A stretch of 48,330 bases of DNA from Streptomyces sp. DH24 (GCF_029813775.1 NZ_JARVKW010000052.1:1-48330), one strand, 5' to 3'. Counted from the first letter of the stretch, positions 25,379 through 34,870 are shown. A program made the numbers and translations. Notes: generated from the letters alone by a model not told the origin.

Positions 25379-26413
25379 GTGTCCCACAGCACGGTGCCTC
25401 GGAGCAGGCCCGAGGCCGACACGACGGCGAAGACGCCGGTGCCGTCCGCTGACGCCACCGGCGGCGGAAAACGGAGGGCGAAGGGCGAGCGGAGCATCGG
25501 CGTCAGGTTCCGGCGCGACCGCGTCCTGATCCTCATGACCCTGCCGGCCCTCGCGCTGGTCCTCCTCTTCAACTACGTGCCGATCCTCGGCAACGTCGTC
25601 GCCTTCCAGGAGTACGACCCGTACATCAGCGAGAACGGCGTCGTCTCCATCGTGAACAGCCCCTTCGTCGGGCTGGAGAACTTCGAGCGGATCTTCGCGG
25701 ACTCGGCGTTCTGGAACGCCGTGCGGAACACGCTCGTGCTGTTCTTCCTCCAGCTCGTCCTGTTCTTCCCGATCCCGGTCCTGCTCGCGCTGCTCATCAA
25801 CAGCGTGGTCAGGCCCAGGGTGCGGGCGGTCGCGCAGGCAGTCCTCTACCTGCCGCACTTCTTCTCGTGGGTGCTGGTCATCGCCGTCTTCCAGCAGCTG
25901 TTCGGCGGCGCCGGGATCTTCTCCCAGCTGCTCAGGGAGCACGGGTACGACGGACTCGACGTCATGACCGACCCGAACACCTTCGCCTTCCTGATCACCG
26001 CGCAGAGCGTCTGGAAGGACGCCGGCTGGGGGATCATCGTCTTCCTCGCCGCGCTGTCCTCGGTCAGCCCCGACCTGTACGAGGCCGCCGCGATGGACGG
26101 CGCGAACCGCTGGCGCCGCATGTGGCACGTCACGCTGCCCGCACTGCGCCCGGTGATCGCCCTGCTGCTGGTGCTGCGCGTCGGCGACGCCCTGACGGTC
26201 GGCTTCGAGCAGATCCTGCTGCAACGCGACGCGGTCGGGCCGGGCGCCTCGGAGGTGCTCGACACCTTCGTGTGGTGGAACGGCGTACGCAACCAGGACT
26301 TCGGCTACGCCGCTGCGGCCGGACTGGTCAAGGGCGTGGTCAGCCTCGGCCTGGTCCTCGCGGCGAACAAGGTCGCCCATCTCATGGGCGAGCAGGGGGT
26401 GTACAAGAAGTGA
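25379..26413 (+). CDS. oligosaccharide ABC transporter permease (LplB-type)
   Basis: This 344-residue protein has a charged N-terminal tail of about 45 residues and then about six membrane helices, the first being LILMTLPALALVLLFNYVPILG. The EAA docking loop is EAAAMDGANRWRRMWHVTLP. The phrase FNYVPILGNVVAFQEYDP is typical of LplB-like permeases paired with long LplA-type binding proteins. The start is GTG at 25379 with an AAGGAGAA ribosome site. Its stop overlaps the next permease start. No ATPase gene is in the operon, so it probably uses a shared ATPase encoded elsewhere. Confidence 0.92.
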   Translation: MSHSTVPRSRPEADTTAKTPVPSADATGGGKRRAKGERSIGVRFRRDRVLILMTLPALALVLLFNYVPILGNVVAFQEYDPYISENGVVSIVNSPFVGLENFERIFADSAFWNAVRNTLVLFFLQLVLFFPIPVLLALLINSVVRPRVRAVAQAVLYLPHFFSWVLVIAVFQQLFGGAGIFSQLLREHGYDGLDVMTDPNTFAFLITAQSVWKDAGWGIIVFLAALSSVSPDLYEAAAMDGANRWRRMWHVTLPALRPVIALLLVLRVGDALTVGFEQILLQRDAVGPGASEVLDTFVWWNGVRNQDFGYAAAAGLVKGVVSLGLVLAANKVAHLMGEQGVYKK

Positions 26414-27357
26414 CCGCCGTCCTCGACGAACCCGGGGCCGCACCGGCCCGCCGCGACCGCCGGTGGTCCGCCCCGCCCCGGCCGGTGTGGGAGGAGAAAC
26501 CCACCCCGGCGGGCGCGGCCGGCAAGGGCCTGGTACTGGTGCTGGCCTGCCTCGCGATCCTCTTCCCGCTGTGGATCGTCGTCGTCACGAGCCTGTCCTC
26601 GCGCGGGACGATCGACGAGGCGGGCGGCCTCGTCATGGTGCCCCGGGACATCACGTTCGTGGCCTACGAGGAACTGCTGAGCGGCGGACAGGTCACCCGG
26701 GCCGCGGTCATCAGCGTCCTCGTCACGCTCGTCGGCACGCTGTTCTCGATGACCGTGTCCGTGCTGTGCGCCTACGGGCTGTCCCGCAGCGGCTCACTGG
26801 GGCACCGCTGGTTCCTGCTGATGCTGCTCGCGACGATGTTCTTCAGCGCCGGCCTCATCCCGACGTACCTGCTGGTGCAGACCCTCGGGCTGACCGACAG
26901 CTACCTCGCGCTGATCCTGCCGAGCGCGGTGAGCGTGTTCAACATCCTGGTGCTGCGCGGGTTCTTCATGGGCATCTCGCAGGAGCTGATCGACAGCGCG
27001 CGCATCGACGGCGCCGGCGACTTCCGGATCCTGTGGCAGATCGTCATGCCGCTGTCCCGGGCGGTCCTCGCGGTGATCACGCTGTTCTACGCGGTCGGGT
27101 ACTGGAGCGCGTGGTTCAACGCCTCGCTGTACCTGAACGACCAGGACATGATGCCGCTGCAGAACGTCATGATCCAGCTGGTGCAGAAGCAGGAGGCGCC
27201 GGTGGGCCTGGGCCAGGCGATCAAGACCGGGGAGCTGTCCGGGCTGGCCGTGCAGATGGCCGTGATGGTGATGGCGCTGCTGCCGGTCGCGGTGCTGTCG
27301 CCGTTCGTGCAGAAGCATTTCCGCAAGGGGATGCTGACCGGGGCGGTGAAGGGCTGA
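26410..27357 (+). CDS. oligosaccharide ABC transporter permease (LplC-type)
   Basis: This 315-residue second channel subunit has about six membrane helices, starting with GLVLVLACLAILFPLWIVVV. The EAA-type loop is DSARIDGAGDFRILWQIVMPLS. FFSAGLIPTYLLVQTLGL is a hallmark of LplC-like proteins. The start is GTG at 26410, which overlaps the preceding stop codon (GTGA), so the two permeases are translationally coupled. A 130-base gap follows before the GH74 gene. Confidence 0.92.
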   Translation: MTAVLDEPGAAPARRDRRWSAPPRPVWEEKPTPAGAAGKGLVLVLACLAILFPLWIVVVTSLSSRGTIDEAGGLVMVPRDITFVAYEELLSGGQVTRAAVISVLVTLVGTLFSMTVSVLCAYGLSRSGSLGHRWFLLMLLATMFFSAGLIPTYLLVQTLGLTDSYLALILPSAVSVFNILVLRGFFMGISQELIDSARIDGAGDFRILWQIVMPLSRAVLAVITLFYAVGYWSAWFNASLYLNDQDMMPLQNVMIQLVQKQEAPVGLGQAIKTGELSGLAVQMAVMVMALLPVAVLSPFVQKHFRKGMLTGAVKG

Positions 27358-27487
27358 AACCCGGGCGGGGCGAGGCCCGGGGGTTCTCCGCCGTCCTTCC
27401 GCTGCTGGTCCGCCGTGGCGACTCGCGCGGTTCCCCGCGCCCCCGAGGCGGGTCCGGTTCTCCTCTCTTCAGAAGCTGAGGTGTGTC

Positions 27488-29665
27488 ATGTTTGCGTCCA
27501 ACCTGAGTCGGCGTGGAGTGCTTGCCGGAGCCGCCGCCGCTGCCGCCTTCGCCGCCCTGCCGGCTGCCGGGGCCCACGCCGCTCCCGCCGCCGGCGGCTA
27601 CCGCTGGCGCAACGTCGTCATCGGCGGAACCGGGTTCGTCACCGGGGTGCTGTTCCATCCCTCCGTGCGCGGGCTCGCCTACGCGCGGACCGACATCGGG
27701 GGCGCCTACCGGTGGGACGAGCGGCGGGGGCGGTGGATTCCGCTGCTGGACCACATCGGGTGGGACGACTGGAACCTGCTCGGCGTCGAGGCGATGGCCG
27801 TCGATCCCGCCCACCCCGACCGGCTGTACCTCGCCGTCGGCACCTACGCCCAGGCCTGGGCGTCGGACGGGGCCGTGCTGCGGTCCGAGGACCGGGGCGC
27901 CACCTGGCGGCGGACCGACCTCACCGTGAAGCTCGGCGCCAACGAGGACGGGCGGGGCACCGGAGAGCGGCTGCTCGTCGACCCCCGGGACAGCGACGTG
28001 CTGTGGCTGGGGACGCGGCACGACGGGCTGCTCAGGTCCACGGACCGGGGCGCCACCTGGGCACCCGCCGAGGGCTTCCCGCCCGCTCCGAGCGCCACTG
28101 GGCAGGGCGTGACCCTGCTGGTCGCCGCCGGCCGGGCCGTCTACGCCGGATGGGGCGACGATTCGCCCACCCTGTACCGCACCACCGACGGCGCCACCTG
28201 GACCGCCGTCCCCGGGCAGCCGGCCGGTGCCGCCGCCAAGGTGCCGGTCCGGGCGGCCCACGACCGGCACAGCCGTGAGCTGTACGTGACGTACGCCGAC
28301 GCTCCCGGGCCCAACGGGCAGTCCGACGGCAGTGTGCACAAGCTGCGGACCACCGACGGGCGGTGGACCGAGGTCACCCCGGCCCGGCCGGACGGGGCGT
28401 CGGACACCTTCGGGTACGGCGGTGTCGCGGTCGACGCCCGCCGCCCCGGCCACGTCGTCGTCTCCACCAACAACCGCTGGGCGGCCGTCGACACCCTGTA
28501 CCGGTCCACCGACGGCGGCGCCAGCTGGACGTCCCTGAAGGAGGGGGCCGTTCTCGACGTGTCGGAGACGCCGTACCTCGAGTGGGGCGGCGAGCAGGCC
28601 AAGTTCGGCTGGTGGATCCAGGCGCTCGCCGTCGATCCGTACGACTCCCGGCACGTGGTGTTCGGCACCGGCGCGACCCTGTACGGCACCCGCGACCTCG
28701 TCCACTGGGCGCCGTGGATCCGCGGCCTGGAGGAGAGCTCGGTGCGGCAGCTGGTCTCGCCCCCGGCCGGCGAGGCGCATCTGATCAGCGGGCTCGGCGA
28801 CATCGGCGTGATGTACCACGAGCGGCTCACGGCGTCCCCGTCGCGCGGCATGGCCGCCGACCCCGTGTTCGGCACGTCCACCGGCCTCGCACAGGCCGCG
28901 GCCAGACCGTCGTACGTCGTGCGCACCGGCTGGGGCGACCACGGCAACGGCGCGTACTCCCAGGACGGCGGGAAGACCTGGGCGCCCTTCGCCACACAGC
29001 CGGCGATCGCCAAGGACGCGCCGGGACCGATCGCCGTGAGCGCCGACGCGGGCGTGCTGCTGTGGACGTTCGTGCACTGGGACGGCACCAAGTACGCCGC
29101 CCACCGCTCGGCGGACAACGGCGCCACCTGGACCGAGGCCGCCACCTTCCCCAAGGGCGCCACCCCGGTCGCCGACCCCGTCGACCCGGCACGCTTCTAC
29201 GCCTACGACACCGACACGGGGACCGTGTACGCCAGCACCGACGGCGGACGCACCTTCACCGCGCGGGCGGGCGGACTGCCGTCCGGGGACAGCCAGTTCA
29301 AGCTGGTCGCGGCACCCGGCCGGACCGGCGACCTGTGGCTGAGCGCCAAGTGGAACGGCCTGTACCGGTCCACCGACGGCGGCGGGACCTTCACCAAGGC
29401 CGACAGTTGCTGGGCCTCGTACGCCGTCGGCTTCGGCAAGGCCGCCGACGGCGCCGCGTACCCGGCGATCTACCAGGTCGGCGCCGTCGACGCGATCACC
29501 GCGATCCTCCGCTCCGACGACGGGGCGCGGACCTGGACACGCGTCAACGACGACGCCCACCAGTGGGGCTGGACCGGCGAGACCATCGCCGGCGACCCGC
29601 GCGTGTACGGCCGCGTCTACGTCGCCACCAACGGGCGCGGCATCCAGTACGGGGAGCCCGCCTGA
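27488..29665 (+). CDS. secreted GH74 endo-xyloglucanase
   Basis: This 725-residue enzyme belongs to GH74, whose members cut the beta-1,4-glucan backbone of xyloglucan. A Tat-like signal (SRRGVLAGAAA, ending near AHAAPA) directs export. The N-terminal propeller starts with YRWRNVVIGGTGFVTGV and the family landmark YARTDIGGAYRW; Asp69 in it is probably one of the catalytic acids. Repeated STDGG/DRGATW blade motifs run through both halves, giving the paired seven-bladed propellers of the family. Unlike many homologues there is no C-terminal cellulose-binding module, only the catalytic part. The ATG at 27488 follows a GAGGTGTG ribosome site. Its TGA overlaps the GH42 start by one base. Confidence 0.95.
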   Translation: MFASNLSRRGVLAGAAAAAAFAALPAAGAHAAPAAGGYRWRNVVIGGTGFVTGVLFHPSVRGLAYARTDIGGAYRWDERRGRWIPLLDHIGWDDWNLLGVEAMAVDPAHPDRLYLAVGTYAQAWASDGAVLRSEDRGATWRRTDLTVKLGANEDGRGTGERLLVDPRDSDVLWLGTRHDGLLRSTDRGATWAPAEGFPPAPSATGQGVTLLVAAGRAVYAGWGDDSPTLYRTTDGATWTAVPGQPAGAAAKVPVRAAHDRHSRELYVTYADAPGPNGQSDGSVHKLRTTDGRWTEVTPARPDGASDTFGYGGVAVDARRPGHVVVSTNNRWAAVDTLYRSTDGGASWTSLKEGAVLDVSETPYLEWGGEQAKFGWWIQALAVDPYDSRHVVFGTGATLYGTRDLVHWAPWIRGLEESSVRQLVSPPAGEAHLISGLGDIGVMYHERLTASPSRGMAADPVFGTSTGLAQAAARPSYVVRTGWGDHGNGAYSQDGGKTWAPFATQPAIAKDAPGPIAVSADAGVLLWTFVHWDGTKYAAHRSADNGATWTEAATFPKGATPVADPVDPARFYAYDTDTGTVYASTDGGRTFTARAGGLPSGDSQFKLVAAPGRTGDLWLSAKWNGLYRSTDGGGTFTKADSCWASYAVGFGKAADGAAYPAIYQVGAVDAITAILRSDDGARTWTRVNDDAHQWGWTGETIAGDPRVYGRVYVATNGRGIQYGEPA

Positions 29666-31632
29666 TGCCGGGGCTCGACGACGTCACCCGCGGGCGCGTC
29701 CTGTTCGGCGGCGACTACAACCCCGAGCAGTGGCCCGAGGAGACCTGGCCCGAGGACGTCCGCCTGATGAGGGACGCCGGCGTCAACTCCGTCACCCTGG
29801 GCGTCTTCTCCTGGGCCCGCATCGAACCCAGGCCGGGCGCACGGGACTTCGGCTGGCTGGACCGGCTCATGGACCTCATGCACGCGGCCGGCATCGGCGT
29901 CGTCCTGGCCACCCCCACCGCCTCCCCGCCGCCCTGGCTCGGGCACCTCCACCCGGACACCCTGCCCCGCGACGCGGACGGCCGCACCGAGTGGTGGGGC
30001 GGGCGCCAGCACTTCTCGCACTCCAGCGCCACCTACCGCCGCCACGCCGCCGTCGTCACCGAGGACCTGGCCGCCCGCTACGCCGGCCACCCGGCCCTCA
30101 CCATGTGGCACATCAACAACGAGTACTGCACCTACGACTGGGGCGACGAGGCCGCCGCCCGCTTCCGCGGCTGGCTGCGCACCCGGTACGGCACGCTCGA
30201 CGCCCTCAACACCGCCTGGGGAACCGCCTTCTGGAGCCAGGCCTACGGAGACTGGCGGGAGATCCTGCCGCCCCGGCACGCTCACTACCTGAAGAACCCC
30301 ACGCAGGTGCTGGACTTCAAGCGGTTCACGTCCGACATGCTCCTGGAGTGCTACGCCGCCGAACGCGACATCGTGCGCCGGCACACCCCGCACCTGCCGG
30401 TCACCACCAACTTCATGCCGCTGTGGGCGGGCCTGGACGCCTGGCGCTGGGCCGAGGAGGAGGACGTCGTCTCCGTCGACCTCTACCCCGACCCGCGCGA
30501 CCCGTCCGGGGCGCAGGCGGGCGCGCTCGTCCAGGACATGACCCGCTCCCAGGCACGCGGCCCGTGGATGCTGATGGAACAGGCCGCCGGGCCGGTCAAC
30601 TGGCGGGGCGTGAACCATCCCAAGCCGCGCGGACTCAACCGGCTGTGGTCCCTGCAGGCCGTGGCGCGCGGCGCGGACGCCGTCTGCTACTTCCAGTGGC
30701 GGCAGTCCCGGCAGGGCGCGGAGAAGTTCCACTCCGGCATGGTGAGCCACGCGGGGGAGCACGGCCGCACGTACCAGGAGGTCAAGCGGCTCGGCGCCGA
30801 CCTCGCGCGGATCGGGCCCGAGGTCGCCGGCCGCCACCGCGCCGCCGACGTCGCCGTCCTGCACGACTGGCACGCCTGGTGGGCCGGCGACCAGGAGGCC
30901 CGCCCGTCCCGCGAGGTCGCCCACCCCGACCTCCTCACCGCCTGGCACCGCGCCCTGTGGCGGGCCCACCTCACCACCGACTTCGCCCACCCCGAACACG
31001 ACCTCGGCGCCTACCGCCTGGTCGTCGCCCCGCAGCTCTACCTGCTCACGGACGCCGCGATCGCCAACCTCCTCGCGTACGTACGACAGGGCGGCACCCT
31101 CGTCTGCGGCTTCCTGACCGGCGTCGCCGACGAGGACGACCGGATACGCCCCGGCGGCATGGACGCCCGGCTGCGCGAGCTGTTCGGCATCCGCACCCTG
31201 CACGAGTGGTGGCCGCTGGAGCCGGGGGAGCGGGCCGACTGCGACGGCTTCGCCGGCACCCTGTGGTCGGAGGAGCTGGAGGCCGACGGCACCGCCGACG
31301 AGACCGTCCTCTACAAGGGCGGCGAGCTGGACGGACTGCCCGCCGTGCTGCGCAAGGGCCGTGCCTGGTACGTCTCCACGCTGCCCGAGCCCGACGCGCT
31401 GCGCGACCTGCTGGCCCGCGTGGCCGCCGACGCGGGCGCCCGCCCGGTGCTCGACGGACTGCCGGCCGACGTGGAGGCGGTACGCCGCGGCGACCTGCTG
31501 TTCCTGCTGCACCACGGCCGCGAGGAGGTGACCGTCGAGGTCCCCGGCACCCACCGCGACCTGCTGACCGACACCGTCGTCACCGACCGGGTCACCCTCG
31601 GCCGCTACGGGGTGGCGGTGCTGAAGCCATGA
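29665..31632 (+). CDS. GH42 beta-galactosidase
   Basis: This 655-residue enzyme has the complete GH42 layout: a TIM barrel starting FGGDYNPEQWPEETW, the acid/base Glu153 in MWHINNEY, the nucleophile Glu305 in WMLMEQAAGPVNWR, then a glutamine-amidotransferase-like trimer domain and a small C-terminal beta domain (LLFLLHHGREEVTVEVPG). No signal peptide is present, so it works in the cytoplasm. In this operon it should remove the beta-1,2-galactose on xyloglucan side chains after import. The ATG at 29665 overlaps the preceding stop (TGATG), and its own stop overlaps the next start (ATGA). Confidence 0.95.
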   Translation: MPGLDDVTRGRVLFGGDYNPEQWPEETWPEDVRLMRDAGVNSVTLGVFSWARIEPRPGARDFGWLDRLMDLMHAAGIGVVLATPTASPPPWLGHLHPDTLPRDADGRTEWWGGRQHFSHSSATYRRHAAVVTEDLAARYAGHPALTMWHINNEYCTYDWGDEAAARFRGWLRTRYGTLDALNTAWGTAFWSQAYGDWREILPPRHAHYLKNPTQVLDFKRFTSDMLLECYAAERDIVRRHTPHLPVTTNFMPLWAGLDAWRWAEEEDVVSVDLYPDPRDPSGAQAGALVQDMTRSQARGPWMLMEQAAGPVNWRGVNHPKPRGLNRLWSLQAVARGADAVCYFQWRQSRQGAEKFHSGMVSHAGEHGRTYQEVKRLGADLARIGPEVAGRHRAADVAVLHDWHAWWAGDQEARPSREVAHPDLLTAWHRALWRAHLTTDFAHPEHDLGAYRLVVAPQLYLLTDAAIANLLAYVRQGGTLVCGFLTGVADEDDRIRPGGMDARLRELFGIRTLHEWWPLEPGERADCDGFAGTLWSEELEADGTADETVLYKGGELDGLPAVLRKGRAWYVSTLPEPDALRDLLARVAADAGARPVLDGLPADVEAVRRGDLLFLLHHGREEVTVEVPGTHRDLLTDTVVTDRVTLGRYGVAVLKP

Positions 31633-34070
31633 ACGGCGAGGCGGAATCCGCGACGGGCGGCGGCCCCGACGACTCCGCGACCGGGGGTGCTCGGGTTGTC
31701 TCCGTGACCGGCGGCGCCCCGGACGGATGCGCCACCGGCGGCGACGCCGAAGGGGCGGGCCGGGGCGCGGAAACCGCGGGCCGGGGTGCCGATGCCCCGG
31801 GCCGGGGAGTGGGAGCCGCGGGCCGGGGCCAGGGCTCCGCATCCGTGACCGGCGGCGCCCCGGACGTATCCGTGACCGGTGCCACCCCCGTCCACGGCAC
31901 CTGGGAGTCCTGCCCCGCCGCCCGTTGGGAGGACGCCTTCCTGACGGGCAACGGTCACCACGGCGCCCTCGTGTTCGGTGATCCGGACGACGACCGTGTC
32001 GTCGTCACCCACCACACCCTCGTCCGCCCGAACGGCGAAGAGCACCGCGAGCCGCCCCGCCTGGCCGCCGGACTCCGGGCCCTCCAGGACCGGTTGTTGT
32101 CCGGCGACCTCACCGCCGCCGAGGACTTCACCGACGGGCGTCCGCTCCAGTGGGTGCGCCCCTTCCACCCCGCCTTCCAGGTCCGCCTGCGCCGCGAGCC
32201 CGGCCCCGTCCTACGCCACCGCCGCTCCGTCGACTTCACCACCGGGGAGACCACCGCCGTCTGCGGCGGCTGGACCAGCCGCGTCTTCGTCTCCCGCGCC
32301 GACGACGTGATCGTGCAGCACGTCACCGCCCCGCACCTCACCCTCGGCATCAGCCTCGACCACCGCCTGCCCGGCGCCCCCGACGCACTGGCCGTCGGCC
32401 ACGGCGCCGTGCTCACCGCCGACGGCGCCCTGCTGAGCCTGCGCGCCCGCTACCCCGGAAGCGACCTCGGCTACACCGGCGTCACCCTGGCCGTGGTCAC
32501 CGGCGGCACGACGACGATCGCCCCGCCCGGCGTGCGCGTCGCCGGCGCGGCCGAGGTGCTGCTCCTGACCCGGGTGCGCCGGCACACCGGGGACGCGGAC
32601 GTGGCCGCCGAGTCCCGCGCCCTGCGCGACCTGCTCACCGACCGGCCCTACGACGACCTGCTCGACCGGCACCTCGCCCTGCACCGCACCGCCTACCGGC
32701 GCGTCGAACTCGACCTCGCCGCCGACCCGGCCGAACGCGCCCTGCCCGGCTCGGAACTGCTCCGGCGGCCCAGCAGCGCGGCCCTGCTGGAACGCCTCTT
32801 CGCGGCCGGCCGCTACCACCTGCTGTCGTCCGCGGGCCTGTGCCCGCCCCGGCTCACCGGCCTGTGGACCGGCGACTGGGACACGGCCTGGTCCGGGGCG
32901 TTCACCAACGACGCCAACCTCAACCTCCAGACCGCCGCCGCGGCGGCCACCGCCCTCCCGGAGGTCACCGAGGCGCTCGCCGCCCTGATCCACCGACAGC
33001 TTCCCCACTGGCGGGACAACGCCCGCGCGGTCTTCGGCGCACGCGGCGTCGTCGCGCCCGCGCACAGCGACGGCGAGTGCGGACACGCGTACCACTTCAG
33101 CCGCGAATACCCCCTCCACCTGTGGACCGCCGGTGCCGACTGGCTGCTCAAACCGCTCGTCGACCACGACGAGATCCGCGGCGCCCGAGACCCGCGCACC
33201 GCGCTCGCGCTCGACGAGACCGCCCGGTTCTACGAGGACTTCCTCACCCGGACCGACGCCGGCGGCCGTCTCGTCGTCGTGCCGTCGTACTCGCCCGAGA
33301 ACCGGCCCGCGAACGCCGGCTGGGGAGCGATCAACGCGGCGATGGACCTCTCGGCGGCCCGCCACGCCCTGCTCACCGCCGCCGACTACCACCCGGGGCC
33401 CGACGCCGACCGCCGGCGCGCCCTCGCCGACCGGCTCCCGCCCCACCGGGTCAACGCCGACGGCGCCCTCGCCGAATGGGCCCACCCCGGCCTGGACGAC
33501 TCCTACGACCACCGCCACCTCAGCCACCTCTACGGGGTCTGGCCGCTGGACGAGATCAACCCCTACGACACCCCGGACCTCGCGGCGGCCGCCCACCGCG
33601 CCCTCGAACTGCGCGGCGCCGAGAACGACTCCGCGCACGGCCACCTCCACCACGCCCTGATCGCGGCCCGGCTGCGCGACGCCGACCGCGTCGCCCACGC
33701 GCTCGGACGGGTCCTGGACGGCGACTTCTTCCACGCGTCGCTGATGAGCGCGCACTACCCCCACCGGCACGTGTACAACGCGGACGCCGCGCACACCCTG
33801 CCCGCCGTCCTGGTCGAGGCGCTCGTGCAGTCCACCCCGGACCGGCTGGTCCTGCTGCCCGCGCCGCCGGCCGCGTACCCGGCGGGCCGGCTGCGCGGCG
33901 TGCGCACCCGGTTCGGGGCCGAACTCGACCTCGCCTGGGGGCCGGACGGCGCCACCGCCGTGCTGCGCCCGGGCCGCACCCACCGCGTCGAACTGCGGAC
34001 TTCCTCCGGCGCCGAGCCGCTCGACCTGGTCGCCGGAGAGGACCGCGTCCTCACCCTGGGGACGCGGTAG
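31629..34070 (+). CDS. GH95-family alpha-L-fucosidase-like enzyme with repetitive N-terminus
   Basis: This 813-residue protein matches GH95 from about residue 88 on (TWESCPAARWEDAFLTGNG, then HGALVFGD). By comparison with the Bifidobacterium AfcA enzyme, candidate catalytic residues are Asn430 and Asn432 (NLNLQ), Glu557 (SYSPEN) and Asp719 (YNAD). The usual FQIDGN around the last Asp is changed, so the substrate could be L-galactose rather than L-fucose. DHRHLSHLYG is present. There is no signal peptide. The first 88 residues are Gly/Ala-rich repeats (SVTGGAPD twice, GRG units) with no counterpart in the family; the true start may be a later GTG, for example near 31873. It would remove terminal fucose from xyloglucan side chains. 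Confidence 0.85.
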   Translation: MNGEAESATGGGPDDSATGGARVVSVTGGAPDGCATGGDAEGAGRGAETAGRGADAPGRGVGAAGRGQGSASVTGGAPDVSVTGATPVHGTWESCPAARWEDAFLTGNGHHGALVFGDPDDDRVVVTHHTLVRPNGEEHREPPRLAAGLRALQDRLLSGDLTAAEDFTDGRPLQWVRPFHPAFQVRLRREPGPVLRHRRSVDFTTGETTAVCGGWTSRVFVSRADDVIVQHVTAPHLTLGISLDHRLPGAPDALAVGHGAVLTADGALLSLRARYPGSDLGYTGVTLAVVTGGTTTIAPPGVRVAGAAEVLLLTRVRRHTGDADVAAESRALRDLLTDRPYDDLLDRHLALHRTAYRRVELDLAADPAERALPGSELLRRPSSAALLERLFAAGRYHLLSSAGLCPPRLTGLWTGDWDTAWSGAFTNDANLNLQTAAAAATALPEVTEALAALIHRQLPHWRDNARAVFGARGVVAPAHSDGECGHAYHFSREYPLHLWTAGADWLLKPLVDHDEIRGARDPRTALALDETARFYEDFLTRTDAGGRLVVVPSYSPENRPANAGWGAINAAMDLSAARHALLTAADYHPGPDADRRRALADRLPPHRVNADGALAEWAHPGLDDSYDHRHLSHLYGVWPLDEINPYDTPDLAAAAHRALELRGAENDSAHGHLHHALIAARLRDADRVAHALGRVLDGDFFHASLMSAHYPHRHVYNADAAHTLPAVLVEALVQSTPDRLVLLPAPPAAYPAGRLRGVRTRFGAELDLAWGPDGATAVLRPGRTHRVELRTSSGAEPLDLVAGEDRVLTLGTR
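31701..31866. repeat. 25-bp direct repeat in the 5' end of the GH95 gene
   Basis: The same 25 bases occur at 31701-31725 and 31842-31866, 141 bases (47 codons) apart and in frame. Between them are four copies of GGGCCGGGG. These encode the Gly/Ala-rich leader of the GH95 protein. Confidence 0.85.
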
Positions 34071-34105
34071 ACCCCTGCGATTCCCCCCACCCATGGAAGG
34101 ACACC

Positions 34106-34819
34106 ATGGCAACAAGCATCCTCGGCAAGGTCACCAAGGCCCTGCTCGCCCCCGCGCTCGCACTCGGCGCCACCGTCGGTCTCGCCGCCGCCCCCGCCCA
34201 GGCAGCCGTCTGGAACTCCTGCGACCAGTGGGGCAACACCACCCTGGACGGCTACACGCTCTACAACAACATCTGGGGCTCCGGCGCGGGCAGCCAGTGC
34301 GTGTGGGCCAACTCCGGCACCAACTGGGGCGTGCGGGCCGACCACCCGAACACCGGCGGCATCAAGTCGTACCCCAACGCCAAGAAGGTCATCAACAAGC
34401 CGATCACCTCGATCGGTTCGCTGACCAGCAGCTACAACGTCACCGTGCCGTCGTCCGGCGCCTACAACACGTCGTACGACATCTGGGACACCGACTACGA
34501 CTACGAGATCATGCTCTGGGTCAACAAGACCGGGCCCGTCGGACCGCTCGGCAGCTCCCAGGGCAACGTGACGCTGGGCGGCCACACCTGGTCCGTCTAC
34601 AAGGGCAGCAACGGCGCCAACGAGGTGTTCTCCTTCATCCGCACCTCGAACTCGTCCTCCGGCACCGTGAACATCCTGCCGATCCTGAAGTGGATCAAGG
34701 ACACCAAGGGCTGGTTCGGCAACGAGACCATCGGTGACGTGCAGTTCGGCTACGAGATCACCTCGGCGTCCGGCGGCCTGGACTTCACCACCAACAACCT
34801 GACCGTCTCCGGCGGCTGA
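34106..34819 (+). CDS. secreted GH12 endoglucanase/xyloglucanase
   Basis: This 237-residue protein has a Sec-type signal peptide (about residues 1-34, ending PAQAAV) and a compact GH12 jelly-roll domain. The nucleophile is Glu134 in YDYEIMLWVN and the acid/base is Glu217 in QFGYEITSAS. GH12 enzymes cut beta-1,4-glucan or xyloglucan backbones. There is no linker or carbohydrate-binding module, unlike many streptomycete GH12 cellulases, which fits action on soluble or accessible xyloglucan. The ATG at 34106 has a GGAAGGA ribosome site. It comes 35 bases after the GH95 stop and appears to be the last gene of the operon, as a strong hairpin follows. Confidence 0.93.
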   Translation: MATSILGKVTKALLAPALALGATVGLAAAPAQAAVWNSCDQWGNTTLDGYTLYNNIWGSGAGSQCVWANSGTNWGVRADHPNTGGIKSYPNAKKVINKPITSIGSLTSSYNVTVPSSGAYNTSYDIWDTDYDYEIMLWVNKTGPVGPLGSSQGNVTLGGHTWSVYKGSNGANEVFSFIRTSNSSSGTVNILPILKWIKDTKGWFGNETIGDVQFGYEITSASGGLDFTTNNLTVSGG

Positions 34820-34833
34820 CGACCCACGCCCGA

Positions 34834-34870
34834 CCGGGCCGCCCGCCGCACGACAGGGCGGGCGGCCCGG
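34834..34870 (+). terminator. terminator of the xyloglucan operon
   Basis: A perfect 14-bp G/C stem (34834-34847 with 34857-34870) with a 9-base loop begins 14 bases after the GH12 stop. Confidence 0.85.

Noticed and set aside
27360..27381. CCCGGG-N10-CCCGGG hairpin between the second permease and the GH74 gene
   Set aside because: The stem is only 6 bp and lies inside an apparent operon. It is too weak to call a terminator, though partial attenuation is possible.
27221..29560. 779-codon minus-strand frame opposite the GH74 gene
   Set aside because: GH74 homology runs the whole length of the plus strand; the antisense product is low-complexity.
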